Origin: Rhodothermales bacterium
Lineage (GTDB): Bacteria; Bacteroidota; Rhodothermia; Rhodothermales; Bin80
Direction: 5' to 3'
NCBI GenBank assembly: GCA_028278205.1
Contig: JANQES010000004.1
Coordinates: 62,001-126,000 of the forward strand
Length of the DNA: 64,000 nt
This document shows positions 31,312 to 43,015 of the stretch, in pieces. The notes under the pieces were generated by a model, which ran no database searches, was not told the origin of the DNA, and saw nothing but the letters and a program-made list of their open reading frames with translations. The stretch's first letter is position 1, and each line of letters opens with the position of its first letter. The translations under genes and the position numbers were made by a program.

Positions 31312-32232
31312 ATGATCACCATCGACCGCGCCTCGAACGTTCCGGTTCACGAACAACTGGTCGAGCAGTTGCGGTATTTGATTGCCAGCGGTCAGTTTAA
31401 GATCGATGAGACGCTGCCGTCTACGCGGGCGCTGGCCCGGCAGACGGGCGTCTCGTTCCATACCGTCCGGAAAGCCTATCAACAACTGGAGCAGGAAGGC
31501 CTGTTGGAGGCGCGCATCGGCAGTGGCTTTCGGGTGAAGGAGCGCGCGCCGCTGGGCAAGAGCGAACGGATCGAACGCGGCGCCTCGATTGTGCAAGAGG
31601 CGCTTCAGAAGCTCATCGGGCTCGGCCTGCAAGAAGCGGAGGTCGAATACCTGTTTCAGGAACAGTTAGAGATGCTTACCGGCGAGCGGCCCGGCCACAA
31701 GCTGATCTTCGCCGGGCGCTCGCGCGAGATGGCCGCCCTGTGCGCCGAGCAGATCGCGATGGGCTTGCAGCAGGCGATAGAACCCGTCGCGCTGGGCGAT
31801 CTGGAAATGCATCAGGACGCCGACTTCGTGCTCACACGCTTTGCCGAAGTGCAGCATGTGATGGAAGTGCTGCCCCGCACCGACGTGCTGGGCGTAGTGG
31901 TCTTCCTGGCTCCGGAAGCGCTGGAACAGGTCGCCCGCCTGCTGCCGCATCAAACGCTCGGCGTGGTCACACGCTACAGCGACGCCATCCCGCCGTTGAC
32001 TTCGGAGCTACGGGCGCAGACCGGCTTCAAAGGCCAGGCCATCGCCACGTCGCTCGAAGCCGGCACCGGGCCGTTGCGTCCGATCATCGAACAGGCCGAT
32101 TTGCTCATCTACACACCACCGTGCCGACGCCGCCTGCTGCCGCTGCTGGCCCCCAACCGCAAACACGTCGTCGTCGCCCCCGTCATCACCCGCGACTCGC
32201 TCGAACGCCTCCGGCAGGTCGTGCCGGGTTGA
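31312..32232 (+). CDS. GntR-family transcription regulator
   Basis: A 306-residue product. N-terminal winged helix (PVHEQLVEQLRYLIASGQF, LPSTRALARQTGVSFHTVRK) of the YtrA/GntR type. The larger C-terminal sensor domain of about 210 residues belongs to no family I recognise and might be periplasmic-binding-like. It starts 29 bp after the defence cassette but has host-like codon use, so it may not belong to it. Confidence 0.85.
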   Translation: MITIDRASNVPVHEQLVEQLRYLIASGQFKIDETLPSTRALARQTGVSFHTVRKAYQQLEQEGLLEARIGSGFRVKERAPLGKSERIERGASIVQEALQKLIGLGLQEAEVEYLFQEQLEMLTGERPGHKLIFAGRSREMAALCAEQIAMGLQQAIEPVALGDLEMHQDADFVLTRFAEVQHVMEVLPRTDVLGVVVFLAPEALEQVARLLPHQTLGVVTRYSDAIPPLTSELRAQTGFKGQAIATSLEAGTGPLRPIIEQADLLIYTPPCRRRLLPLLAPNRKHVVVAPVITRDSLERLRQVVPG

Positions 32233-32325
32233 GTGGAGAGAGGGTGAGAGGGAGAAAGGGGGAAAGGGCGAAAGGGCGATTTCTATTCCTCTTCCTTTCC
32301 CCCTCTCTCCCACGCCCCCTCTCGA
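32233..32325. repeat. Tandem-word palindrome, GAAAGGGCGAAAGGG family (copy 1)
   Basis: Purine words (GAGAGGGAGAAAGGGGGAAA, then GGGCGAAAGGGCG) on the left are answered by pyrimidine words (CCTTTCCCCCTCTCTCCC) on the right. It starts at the stop of the GntR gene and ends just before the stop of the convergent gene. The same family recurs at 55050-55172. Probably a transcription terminator. Confidence 0.65.
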
Positions 32326-32327
32326 AC

Positions 32328-32831
32328 TCAATTAGCCGCCAGCGCTACCAGGAGGCCGCCGACACCGATGGCGATGCCGCCGATGGAGGTCCATCGCAGG
32401 AGGGTGAGGCGGCGGAGGGCGCGGTCGGTGTTGGCGTTGGCATCTTTGATCAACTGGTTGGACTGCACCAGCAGCGTATCATATTTGTTGATCACCCCCT
32501 GCTGATAGGCGATGAATGATTTTTGCACGGCGTTGAGCGAGTCGCGCAGGCTCTGGCCGTCGTCCTGGACCTGCACCAGGCTGTCGAGCTTCTTATTGAG
32601 CGCTTTCTGGTATTCCAACTGGATAACGAGCGACTGATAAAGCGTATCGCTCAGCAGCGCCATCGCCTCGCAATCCGTCATGTCGTTGGCGATGGCCCTC
32701 CAGTTGTACCGCCCGCTGAGTAGCTGGCTTTTGGTGATTCGCACTTTGAAATCGAGCCCGCACGGCGATTGGGCATAGCCCGCAGGGATTATCAGGAGCA
32801 GCAATAAAACGGTAAGGGCGGCTTTTTTCAT
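32328..32831 (-). CDS. Exported coiled-coil protein with C-terminal membrane helix
   Basis: ATG 32831 (MKKAALTVLLLLLIIPAGYAQ) gives a clear signal peptide cut after YAQ, 167 residues in all. The mature part is helical (heptads in YQKALNKKLDSLVQVQDDGQ) and a C-terminal helix (SIGGIAIGVGGLLVALAAN) could anchor it. No family recognised. Upstream on the same strand is another helix-plus-coiled-coil protein. Confidence 0.65.
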   Translation of the reverse strand: MKKAALTVLLLLLIIPAGYAQSPCGLDFKVRITKSQLLSGRYNWRAIANDMTDCEAMALLSDTLYQSLVIQLEYQKALNKKLDSLVQVQDDGQSLRDSLNAVQKSFIAYQQGVINKYDTLLVQSNQLIKDANANTDRALRRLTLLRWTSIGGIAIGVGGLLVALAAN

Positions 32832-32869
32832 CGTTCTCATCGCGTTGTTCGGAGTTCGTACAGACAGTA

Positions 32870-33352
32870 TCAGGTATCCCCCTGGTCAGGAGGATTTATA
32901 TACCTGTCCGGCATCTCAGAGAGGCCGTGTTCATCCTGGATTTTCTTCTTCTCTTCGTCAGGCAGGCCGTCATACCATTCCTTAGCCCCCTGATCCTCCA
33001 TGGTCTTCACCTCCTCTTTGATGGCGTCGGCCTGGGCGTCTTTTTCCTTGATTTGATCTTCGAGGTTAGACACCGCTTCGTCGTGTTCCTGTGTCTTCTT
33101 TTCAAGCTCAGCAGCCGTCTCTTTGCGTTCTTTTTCAATTCTTTCTCGTTCTCCTTCAATCCGATCTCTCTCCTTTTTGATGTCGTCATCGCCTTTGAGC
33201 ACTTTATCCGCCGCGATGCCGATCCCCACGAGTGCCAGGAGCGGTCCGATGAGCTTTTTGATCCACTCTCCTTTTCCGGTGAAAATCAGAATGCCTCCCC
33301 CGACCACTAACACACCGGCGGCGACTAAAATGATGATGAGTGTCGTATTCAT
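32870..33352 (-). CDS. Membrane-anchored coiled-coil protein (160 aa)
   Basis: Two N-terminal helices (TTLIIILVAAGVLVVGGGIL and IGPLLALVGIGIAAD) precede a long, highly charged coiled coil (residues about 55-125) rich in Glu and Lys. A short polar tail follows. Likely a small envelope protein; function unknown. Confidence 0.65.
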   Translation of the reverse strand: MNTTLIIILVAAGVLVVGGGILIFTGKGEWIKKLIGPLLALVGIGIAADKVLKGDDDIKKERDRIEGERERIEKERKETAAELEKKTQEHDEAVSNLEDQIKEKDAQADAIKEEVKTMEDQGAKEWYDGLPDEEKKKIQDEHGLSEMPDRYINPPDQGDT

Positions 33353-33431
33353 CGTGCTGTCAGGGGTTAGTCCGCAATTTCCTGTGATTCAGATATATAT
33401 CACGGAATAACCCCCAATTGCAAATCGGGCC

Positions 33432-36008
33432 CTAATTTCCCTGAGAGGGGTCGTCGGCTTTGGGTTTCTGAGCGGTTTCTTCGCCGGTGGACGTGCCGTT
33501 GCCCAGCGGCGCAGGCGACGCTACCGGCGTCTCATGAATCGCCTGATCTTCGGCGGCGACGTCCGGCGCCGCTGCGACGACCTCAGACACAGCCTCGCCT
33601 TCCGGCGCCTTGTCCGGGGCCTCCTCAGAGACGGCCGGTTTTTCAGACGCAGCAGCTTTTTCTTTCTCCGCTTTCTCGTCTACCTGACCCGGATATTTGA
33701 CGCGGATGTGATAGATGCCCAGCAGGAGCGAGAGGAACGTTGCTTTGATCTGCTTGAGGTCGTGGAAGGTCAGCAGCGTCTCGTCGAGTTGCCCGTCTTC
33801 GATGCGCGCTTTGATGATCATGTCGATCAGCGAATCGAGGCGTTTGTGGGTGGGATCGGAGAGGCTGCGGCTGGCGGCTTCGACGCCGTCGGCCAGCATC
33901 AGGATGCCGGTCTCTTTGGTTTGCGGGCGCGGGCCGGGATACCGAAAATCGGTTTCGAGCAGCGGCGAATCGCCCTCATTGTGTTCTTCGACGGCTTTCC
34001 GGTAAAAGAACTCGATGCGCGTGGTGCCGTGGTGCATGGGGATGAAATCGAGCACGCGCTGGGGCAACTTATGATTGCGGCCCATCTCCAGGCCTTCTTT
34101 GACGTGGCTGGCAATGATCAACGCGCTCATGCGGGGCTTGAGATCATCGTGCGGGTTGGCGCCGGGTCGCTGGTTTTCGACGAAATACTCCGGTTTGAGC
34201 ATCTTGCCGATGTCGTGATAGAGCGCGCCCACCCGTGTCAGCAGGGCGTTGGCGCCGATGGCAGCGGCTGCGGCTTCGGCCAGGTTCGCCACTTGCAGCG
34301 AATGGTTGAACGTGCCCGGCGAGCGCAAACCCATCTCCTTCAGCAGCGGCCGGTTCGTATCCGAGAGTTCGAGCAGGGTCAGATCGGTGGTGACGTCGAA
34401 AGCGCGTTCGAAAATCCACAACAACGGATAGGCGATGATCAGCAAAAACGAACTGATGGCCGCCATGAGCAGGTTCGAACCGAGCAACATCACCGACGTG
34501 TCCAGAAAAAGCCACGACGCCCCCATGATCACAAAATAGCCGACGAAGACGAGGCCGGCGCTGATGAAAAACTGCCCGCGATTCTTGATATCCCGCACGC
34601 TGAAAACACCCAGCGTGCCGCCGAAAAGCGTGGCAAACGTAAACTCGAAGTCGTAGCCGAGGAGCAGCCCGCCGATGAGCGCCAGGGTCAACGTGCCGAA
34701 GAGCCCCACCCGCGAGTCGAAGATGACGGTCAGCAGCACCGAGACGATGACGACAGGCACAGCATACATCACACTGCCTTCCATCCGGACGGCCAGGGCA
34801 AACAGGCCGATGATGCCAGCAAAGAGCAACGCCATCAGCAAGATCTTGGGGTTGTCGTCGAAGATCGTGCGGCGCACCATGTAGAGGTAGAGGAAAAAGA
34901 TCGCGAACGTAGCCAGCGACAGAAGAATCTGGCCGATGGTGCGTTTCCACTCCAGTTGGGGCGCTGTGCCGCCGAGTTGCGCGCGTTCGAGCGAAACGAG
35001 CTTCTGCCGGATCTCCACGGTGATGCGCGCGCCTTCGCGAACGATCTCATCGCCTCGCGCAACCTTTCCCCGCGTCGGGGAAATATTGCGCTGGGCTTCT
35101 TGCCACTTCCGCACCGTGGCCCCGCGCTGGTATTGCAACGACGGCACAAAGATAGCCCGCACAAAAGCCGCCCCGCCGCCTGTGATGTTGTTGACGTCGG
35201 GATTGTCGCTGAAGCGACCGAGCAGGTATTCCTGGACGACGACGTACACGGTGTTGAGCCCGTAGACGTCCTCTTTACGGCGTGTCGTAAAGATGTTGTC
35301 TTCTTCGTAGCGGATCTGAATCTCGTCGGTAAAAACGCTGTCGAGCGGCACGTCGAGCACGCCTTGCGTGATAAGCCCGGTGCCGAAGGCCCAGGCTTCG
35401 GTGAGCAACTGTTCGTAGAGCGGGCTTCTGGCCTGTGCCTCACGGCTGCTGCCTGGCAGGTCGGGGATCAGCTCGACGTAGTCATCGATGAGCCATTGCC
35501 ATTGCTCCTGCGTCAGTTTCAGACGGGTGCTCCGGCGAAGTTCGGCAGAGCGGGCGGAGTCGGCGCGGGCTTCTTCGAGGCGGTAGCGCGACTGGTTGAT
35601 GAGATAGCTTCTGTAGGATCCAAAAATTTCTTCAAGCTGTGCGGCTACCGTATCCCGGTTGGCCTTCATGCGAGCCGGGGCATCAGGGATTTCGTGAAAG
35701 ATAGGCTGGGTGGAATACCGCGCGCTGTTGCGTTCGGCTTCGAGCGAATCGGGATGTTTGTAAATGGCGAAATCGAACGGCGCGATCAGCGTCTCGCGCT
35801 GCCATACGTCGCCCACTTCGAGCGAGGCTTCATAGGCGGAACCATGCTGGAAAGCCATCACCGTGATGGCCGTCAATGCCAGGAAGATACCGGCTTTAGC
35901 GGCAACATTGCGGTTGCGCGTCTGCCGGCTGTCGTCCCGGCCTCGCTCCAGGCTGCTGCCCACCGGACGCGGCCTGCGCGGCCCACGAAGTCTGTCGATC
36001 AATCCCAT
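33432..36008 (-). CDS. 7TM-HD phosphodiesterase, PgpH family
   Basis: An 858-residue product. An N-terminal helix is followed by a large extracytoplasmic 7TMR-HDED domain (about 60-330), a seven-helix bundle (about 340-530) and a cytoplasmic HD domain with ALYHDIGKMLKP and IASHVKEGLE plus downstream His (MHHGTTR) and Asp (MLADGVEAASRSL). PgpH proteins hydrolyse cyclic di-AMP. The C-terminal 90 residues are acidic, Ala-rich and likely disordered, a lineage-specific extension. Confidence 0.9.
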   Translation of the reverse strand: MGLIDRLRGPRRPRPVGSSLERGRDDSRQTRNRNVAAKAGIFLALTAITVMAFQHGSAYEASLEVGDVWQRETLIAPFDFAIYKHPDSLEAERNSARYSTQPIFHEIPDAPARMKANRDTVAAQLEEIFGSYRSYLINQSRYRLEEARADSARSAELRRSTRLKLTQEQWQWLIDDYVELIPDLPGSSREAQARSPLYEQLLTEAWAFGTGLITQGVLDVPLDSVFTDEIQIRYEEDNIFTTRRKEDVYGLNTVYVVVQEYLLGRFSDNPDVNNITGGGAAFVRAIFVPSLQYQRGATVRKWQEAQRNISPTRGKVARGDEIVREGARITVEIRQKLVSLERAQLGGTAPQLEWKRTIGQILLSLATFAIFFLYLYMVRRTIFDDNPKILLMALLFAGIIGLFALAVRMEGSVMYAVPVVIVSVLLTVIFDSRVGLFGTLTLALIGGLLLGYDFEFTFATLFGGTLGVFSVRDIKNRGQFFISAGLVFVGYFVIMGASWLFLDTSVMLLGSNLLMAAISSFLLIIAYPLLWIFERAFDVTTDLTLLELSDTNRPLLKEMGLRSPGTFNHSLQVANLAEAAAAAIGANALLTRVGALYHDIGKMLKPEYFVENQRPGANPHDDLKPRMSALIIASHVKEGLEMGRNHKLPQRVLDFIPMHHGTTRIEFFYRKAVEEHNEGDSPLLETDFRYPGPRPQTKETGILMLADGVEAASRSLSDPTHKRLDSLIDMIIKARIEDGQLDETLLTFHDLKQIKATFLSLLLGIYHIRVKYPGQVDEKAEKEKAAASEKPAVSEEAPDKAPEGEAVSEVVAAAPDVAAEDQAIHETPVASPAPLGNGTSTGEETAQKPKADDPSQGN

Positions 36009-36010
36009 GG

Positions 36011-36094
36011 TTTAAGTGTTTGAGTGTTATAGTGTTTGAGTGTTATAGTTCTTCTTTCACCCAAACACCATAACACTATAACACGATAACACTT
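36011..36094. repeat. Tandem-word palindrome, GTGTTATAGTGTTTGA family (copy 1)
   Basis: Four GTGTTTGAGTGTTATAGT-like words are followed by inverted words (AACACCATAACACTATAACA). It lies between the start of the PgpH gene and the stop of the symporter gene. Other copies: 46829-46973, 54862-54883 (half) and 61412-61490. Confidence 0.65.
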
Positions 36095-36127
36095 ACGCTA
36101 CCGTCTTCACGTCCATACCTCCCCTCT

Positions 36128-37684
36128 TCAAACGTCCCTACGTCTATGCCGGAGCCCCAGCAATGATCCTACGGCGAGTGTCGCCAGCGTGCCGATGACG
36201 GTGTACCAGGGCCATCCGATAGGCCGCAAAGCCCCCGCCGCCTTGATCGCATCGCTCGGATAGAAGGTGAAAACCCAGCCTTCCTGCGGGCTGTACCACA
36301 CGCCGAAAATAACGACCACCATAAACAGGATGGTGAAGCCAAAAGCGAAAACAGCATCGAGCTGACGCGTGCGTCTGTTAACCAGGCCCAGCATGAAAAC
36401 ACCCAGCAGGCCGCCGTACGTAAACGAGGCGATGGCCAGGCCCAACTCCACGACGGGGTTCTGCGTGTCTTCGAAAAGGCTGGCAAAAAGGACGAAGACC
36501 ACGCCCCAGAACAGCGTCAGCCCGCGCGAAATCGACAGGGCTTTGCGCTCCTCCATCGCCTCGCCGCGCAGTCGCTCGTAGAGATCCATCATCGACGAAG
36601 ACGCCAGCGAGTTGAGCGACGACGAGAGCGTGCTCATCGCCGCTGCGATAATACCGGCCAGGATCAACCCCGATAGCCCCGCCGGCAGGCCTTCGATGAT
36701 GTATTTGGGGAAGATCTCGTCGGCGCGCGAGAGGCCCATCGCATCCGGCGTGGCGCCCTCGTAGAAGACCCAGAGCAGCAATCCGATGAACAAAAACAGC
36801 GCAAACTGCACCATGACGATGAACGCGCTGCCGATGAGCGCTTTCTGGCTATCGCGCTGCGTGCGGCACGTCAGCAGACGCTGCACAATGAGTTGATCGG
36901 TGCCGTGCGAGGCCATCGAAAAAATCGCCCCGCCCACGACGGCAGTGATGAACACATAGGGCTCCGCCAACCACTCCGACACCGATTGCCCGGCGCCGAA
37001 ATCGAGGATTCGCGTCTTGCCGGCGGCAGCGGCGTCGGCCCACCACCCCTCCGGCGTCGAATCCATCAGCAGCACCAGTGCCAGCAGCCCGCCGCCGATG
37101 TAGAGCAGCATCTGCACCACGTCCATCCACACCACCGCCTTGATGCCGCCGATCAACGTGTAGATGACCGTGATCAGGCCCAGCAGCAGGATGATCTGGA
37201 AATACGTGATGGGCGCGCCGAGAAACGTAAAACCCGCCGTGTCGGCGATGACTTTGAGCGGGATGGCCGTGGCGAAGAGGCGTACGCCGTCGGCCAGTAG
37301 CCGCGTCACCAGGAACGTCACCGACGCCGTGGCCCGCATCCCGTCGCCGTAGCGGTTGCCCAGGAAGGCATAGGCCGTCACGAGGTTGCCCTGAAAATAG
37401 CGCGGCAGAAACATCAGGCTGACGACGACGCGTCCGATGAGATAGCCGATGGTGATCTGCAAAAACGTCATCGCCCCGCCGTAGGCCACCGCCGGCACGC
37501 TGATGACGGTGAGCGTGCTCGTCTCGGTGGCGACGACCGAGAAGCAGACGGCCCACCAGGGCAGGTCGCGCCCGCCGAGGAAGTAGTCGGTGGTGCTTTT
37601 CTGCCGCCCGCCCATCTTGATCCCCAGCGCCGCCACGCCGATGAGGTAAATTGCAATAACGGAATAATCAAGCGCGGTTAGCAT
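36128..37684 (-). CDS. Sodium:solute symporter (SSS family)
   Basis: A 518-residue transporter with about 13 helices. It begins MLTALDYSVIAIYLIGVAAL, with the family segment STTDYFLGGRDLPWWAVCFS near 30 and VQRLLTCRTQRDSQKAL in the middle; MSTLSSSLNSLASSSMMDLY is the conserved Na-site helix. Substrate unknown; sugars, sialic acid or amino acids are possible. Confidence 0.88.
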   Translation of the reverse strand: MLTALDYSVIAIYLIGVAALGIKMGGRQKSTTDYFLGGRDLPWWAVCFSVVATETSTLTVISVPAVAYGGAMTFLQITIGYLIGRVVVSLMFLPRYFQGNLVTAYAFLGNRYGDGMRATASVTFLVTRLLADGVRLFATAIPLKVIADTAGFTFLGAPITYFQIILLLGLITVIYTLIGGIKAVVWMDVVQMLLYIGGGLLALVLLMDSTPEGWWADAAAAGKTRILDFGAGQSVSEWLAEPYVFITAVVGGAIFSMASHGTDQLIVQRLLTCRTQRDSQKALIGSAFIVMVQFALFLFIGLLLWVFYEGATPDAMGLSRADEIFPKYIIEGLPAGLSGLILAGIIAAAMSTLSSSLNSLASSSMMDLYERLRGEAMEERKALSISRGLTLFWGVVFVLFASLFEDTQNPVVELGLAIASFTYGGLLGVFMLGLVNRRTRQLDAVFAFGFTILFMVVVIFGVWYSPQEGWVFTFYPSDAIKAAGALRPIGWPWYTVIGTLATLAVGSLLGLRHRRRDV

Positions 37685-37749
37685 GGGCGGTTGGGTGGCT
37701 GGTTTCCGGACGTGCTACAAAGGATACGGTACAGCGCGCTTTAAATCAT

Positions 37750-37900
37750 GTTAATCGGGTAACGCGCCCGCCCGGCGGTGAACCACCGGGCTCATTGGCG
37801 CAAGACCCGTTGGGCCTACAACAGGGCGCGCAGCGTCCTTGAGCCGCTGAGCCCGGCTCTTTAGGGCCGGGCGGTGCCGGGCGATTACCCGAATAAAATT
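37750..37900. repeat. Structured element with terminal inverted repeats (about 150 bp, copy 1)
   Basis: The ends TAATCGGGTAA and TTACCCGAATA are inverted repeats matching at 10 of 11 positions. Inside, ACCGGGCTCA pairs with TGAGCCCGG and GCCCGCCCGG with CCGGGCGG. About 85-90 percent identical by eye to 45524-45680 and related to 59254-59392. No ORF. It looks like a miniature inverted-repeat element or REP-type structure. Confidence 0.7.
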
Positions 37901-38045
37901 ACAAAGAGCATGAGAGGGGTGCCGAGCGAAGCGAGGCGGGGTGTGTTAACCGTCGATGAGGTTCAGCATAACACAGAACCTAACAGCCCTGCCCCAGTAG
38001 CAGAAAAGCGGTAATCAACCAACACGATAGAGAGGAGCTTTTCTG
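37901..38045. other. Intergenic region before the antitoxin remnant
   Basis: Contains a GAGCGAAGCGAG mini-palindrome (37929-37940) and an AT-rich leader with GAGAGGAG before ATG 38046. No toxin-like ORF is present. Confidence 0.5.
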
Positions 38046-38171
38046 ATGGCGAAATCATTCAACAAACTCAGGGAACGCATGTCGCCGGAAAGGCAGCAAA
38101 AAGTGACAATGAAAACGCTTGCTATCTTACTCCAGATGGCGCTTCAAGAATTCCGTCGAAAGAAGCTCTGA
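38046..38171 (+). pseudogene. Truncated HigA-type antitoxin (N-terminal 41 residues)
   Basis: The short ORF MAKSFNKLRERMSPERQQKV... MALQEFRRKKL matches the N-terminus of XRE-family antitoxins, which open with S-F-N-x-L-R-x-x-M-S-P and continue ...EMPLxELRR before the helix-turn-helix. Here a TGA comes exactly where the DNA-binding domain should begin, and the permease gene starts 11 nt later. A good GAGAGGAG precedes the start. It is either a remnant of a toxin-antitoxin pair or a short peptide still translated. Confidence 0.6.
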
Positions 38172-38181
38172 CAAGACCACC

Positions 38182-40614
38182 ATGCTCAAGAGCTACCTCA
38201 CCGTTGCGCTTCGCAGCCTCCGCCGGCATCCCGGCTATGCGGCCATCAACGTCTTCGGCCTCTCGGTCGGGTTGGCGTGTTGTCTGCTGATTTTTCTCTA
38301 CGTGCGCAACGAGCTGGCTGTCAACACCGCCTTCGACGAGGTGGAGCGCATCTACCGCATCGATAGCGAGTGGCGCGAGGCGTCTATGGGTATCCCGGTT
38401 ACGACGTTAGCGCCTGTGGGCGAGACCCTGGTGCGGGAATATCCGGAAATCGTCGATCAGGTGCGGCTTTACTTGATGAGTAACACCATCCGCGTCGGCG
38501 ACGACAGCTATCGCAAAGACGTGATGATGGCCGACACGTCGGTGTTTCGGCTGACGGGTATGCCGCTGCTCTTCGGCGATCCCGATGAAGTGCTCCGCAA
38601 GCCGCGCTCGGTGGTCATCACCGAACAGTTGGCGGAAGACCTCTTCGGTGTCGCCGACGCGAGAGGCCGAACGATCTTGTTCGAGACGTGGAGCCGGGGC
38701 GAGCAAGTTTACACCGTGACGGGCATTCGGAAGACGTTGCCGTACAACTCCATCACCTATTTCAATGCGGATAAAGTCAACTACGACCTTATCATTACCC
38801 CGTATCCCTACGGCGATTTTTTCCAGGAAGCCGGTTGGACGGGGTGGAACAGCCGGTTTATCCTCCAATTCGTCAAGCTGGCGCCGGGTGTGGCGGTCGA
38901 GGCCGTGCAGGCAAAGTTGGACGGGTTCATCGAGACCTACGCGCCCGAAGATTTCCACGGGAACCTGTCGATTCATCTCAACCCGCTGCGCGCGCTTTAT
39001 CTAAGCGATAACAACGGCCTGGGCTGGCGTGTGGTGAAAATCCTTGCTGCGGTGGCCGCGCTGCTGCTGCTCATCGCGGCGATAAACTTTATGAACCTCT
39101 CGACGGCGCGGTCGCTCTCCCGAGCCAGAGAGATCGGTATGCGCAAGACGCTCGGCGCGAACAAGGCGCAGCTTCTGAGCCAGTTTCTGGGCGAATCGGT
39201 CTTGATTTGCACGCTGGCGGCCCTGTTCGGCGTCTTGATCGCCTGGAGTTGGCAGGATCTGCTCTTCCAATTTGCGGGAAAAAATCAGGTGCTCGCCCAG
39301 CCGTGGGACGGGGTGACCCTGGCGGTGGTGCTTGGCGTCACCCTCGTTACGGGCGTAGGGGCGGGGTTGTATCCGGCGTTCGTGCTTGCTGCGTTCAGGC
39401 CGGTCAAAGCCCTGAAAGGCTCGCTCCGGCTCAGCACGACGGCGTTGCGGCTGCGGCAAGGGCTCGTCGTAGCACAGTTCGGCGTCGCCATCGTGCTGCT
39501 GGTGGGGGTCGTGACGATTGTCAGGCAGCTCTCGTTTATCATGCAAAAAGACCTGGGATTCGACAAAGAAAACGTCCTCGTCATCAACTCCGTCCCGCGT
39601 CAGTTCGACGCCGCCGGCCTCGACAGGATGAAGACGGTCAAGCAGCGGTTGGAGCGCGTGCCGGGCGTGGTCTCGGCCAGCCTCTCGTGGCGCACAGCCG
39701 CTGAAGGCGGGGATTCGCGCGCGTTCCTCGAACCGGGTTCGTCGCCGGAGACGGCCCTCAGTGCGCCCGCTGCCATCGTGGATGACGCGTTTCTGCAAGC
39801 CTTCGGCCTGACGCTCCGTGAAGGCCGTTTCTTCTCGTCCGAACGCCCCGCAAACAGCGCCGGTATCGTGCTCAACGAGAGCGCCGTGCGGGCCTTCGGG
39901 TGGCAAGACGGCATCGAAGGCAAGCACCTCGTCATATGGAACACAGCGCGGCCCAGCCTCGATACCGATCCCCCTCCGGCGCGGCCCGTCCTCGGCGTGG
40001 TGGCCGATTATCACTTCGAATCACTCCACCAGCCCATCCGCCCCCTCGCCCTTTTGTCGGTGGAAACCGAACAGATCTACCGCGTCCTCTCGCTTCGCCT
40101 TTCAACGACGGATCTTCAGGAGACGATGGCGCGCGTGAAAACCGCCTGGCGCGACGTGCTACCTGCCTCGCCCTTCGAGTACATCTTCCTCGACGATCAG
40201 GTCGATCTGGCGTATCGCACCGAGCAACAGGTTCGCGGCATCGTAGGGCTGGCCGCTGCTCTGGCTATTTTGATCGCGTGCCTGGGCATGCTGGGGTTGG
40301 CCTCGATCAGCGTGATCCAACGCACGAAGGAAGTGGGCATCCGCAAGGTGCTCGGCGCCACGGTGGCGAACATCGTCCTGCTCCTCTCCCGCGACTTTGC
40401 CCGGCCCGTAGTCGTTGCCATCGTAATCGCCCTGCCCCTGGCCTACTTCGCGCTGAACCGCTGGCTCGACGACTTCGCCTACCACATAGAAATATCGTGG
40501 CCGATATTTCTAATGGCGGGCCTGGCGGCCCTTCTGATTGCGTTATTGACGGTGAGTTTTCATGCAATCAGCGCAGCGACGGCTGATCCGGTGGAGACGT
40601 TGCGGTATGAATAA
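38182..40614 (+). CDS. MacB/FtsX-type ABC transporter permease (810 aa, two FtsX units)
   Basis: ATG 38182 (MLKSYLTVALRSLRRHPGYA) is the standard start of this Bacteroidota-type family. Four-plus-four helix layout: an N-terminal helix, a MacB periplasmic domain, an FtsX unit with SRAREIGMRKTLGANKAQL, a second periplasmic domain, and a second FtsX unit with IQRTKEVGIRKVLGA. Such proteins export peptides or lipoproteins or act as mechanotransducers. No ATPase partner is adjacent. Confidence 0.88.
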   Translation: MLKSYLTVALRSLRRHPGYAAINVFGLSVGLACCLLIFLYVRNELAVNTAFDEVERIYRIDSEWREASMGIPVTTLAPVGETLVREYPEIVDQVRLYLMSNTIRVGDDSYRKDVMMADTSVFRLTGMPLLFGDPDEVLRKPRSVVITEQLAEDLFGVADARGRTILFETWSRGEQVYTVTGIRKTLPYNSITYFNADKVNYDLIITPYPYGDFFQEAGWTGWNSRFILQFVKLAPGVAVEAVQAKLDGFIETYAPEDFHGNLSIHLNPLRALYLSDNNGLGWRVVKILAAVAALLLLIAAINFMNLSTARSLSRAREIGMRKTLGANKAQLLSQFLGESVLICTLAALFGVLIAWSWQDLLFQFAGKNQVLAQPWDGVTLAVVLGVTLVTGVGAGLYPAFVLAAFRPVKALKGSLRLSTTALRLRQGLVVAQFGVAIVLLVGVVTIVRQLSFIMQKDLGFDKENVLVINSVPRQFDAAGLDRMKTVKQRLERVPGVVSASLSWRTAAEGGDSRAFLEPGSSPETALSAPAAIVDDAFLQAFGLTLREGRFFSSERPANSAGIVLNESAVRAFGWQDGIEGKHLVIWNTARPSLDTDPPPARPVLGVVADYHFESLHQPIRPLALLSVETEQIYRVLSLRLSTTDLQETMARVKTAWRDVLPASPFEYIFLDDQVDLAYRTEQQVRGIVGLAAALAILIACLGMLGLASISVIQRTKEVGIRKVLGATVANIVLLLSRDFARPVVVAIVIALPLAYFALNRWLDDFAYHIEISWPIFLMAGLAALLIALLTVSFHAISAATADPVETLRYE

Positions 40615-40615
40615 T

Positions 40616-42986
<2,371 letters not shown>

Positions 42987-43015
42987 TCAACCTCGTGTCA
43001 CATTTTTGTCACACG

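Noticed and set aside
33534..36023. 829-codon open frame on the plus strand opposite the PgpH gene
   Set aside because: Arg/His/Gly-rich composition typical of an antisense frame in GC-rich DNA; the minus strand encodes a full PgpH-type protein.
37651..37662. TTGCAATAACGG as a regulatory site of the symporter gene
   Set aside because: This copy is inside the coding sequence (SVIAIY codons), so it can be a coincidence; kept only as a count in the motif finding.
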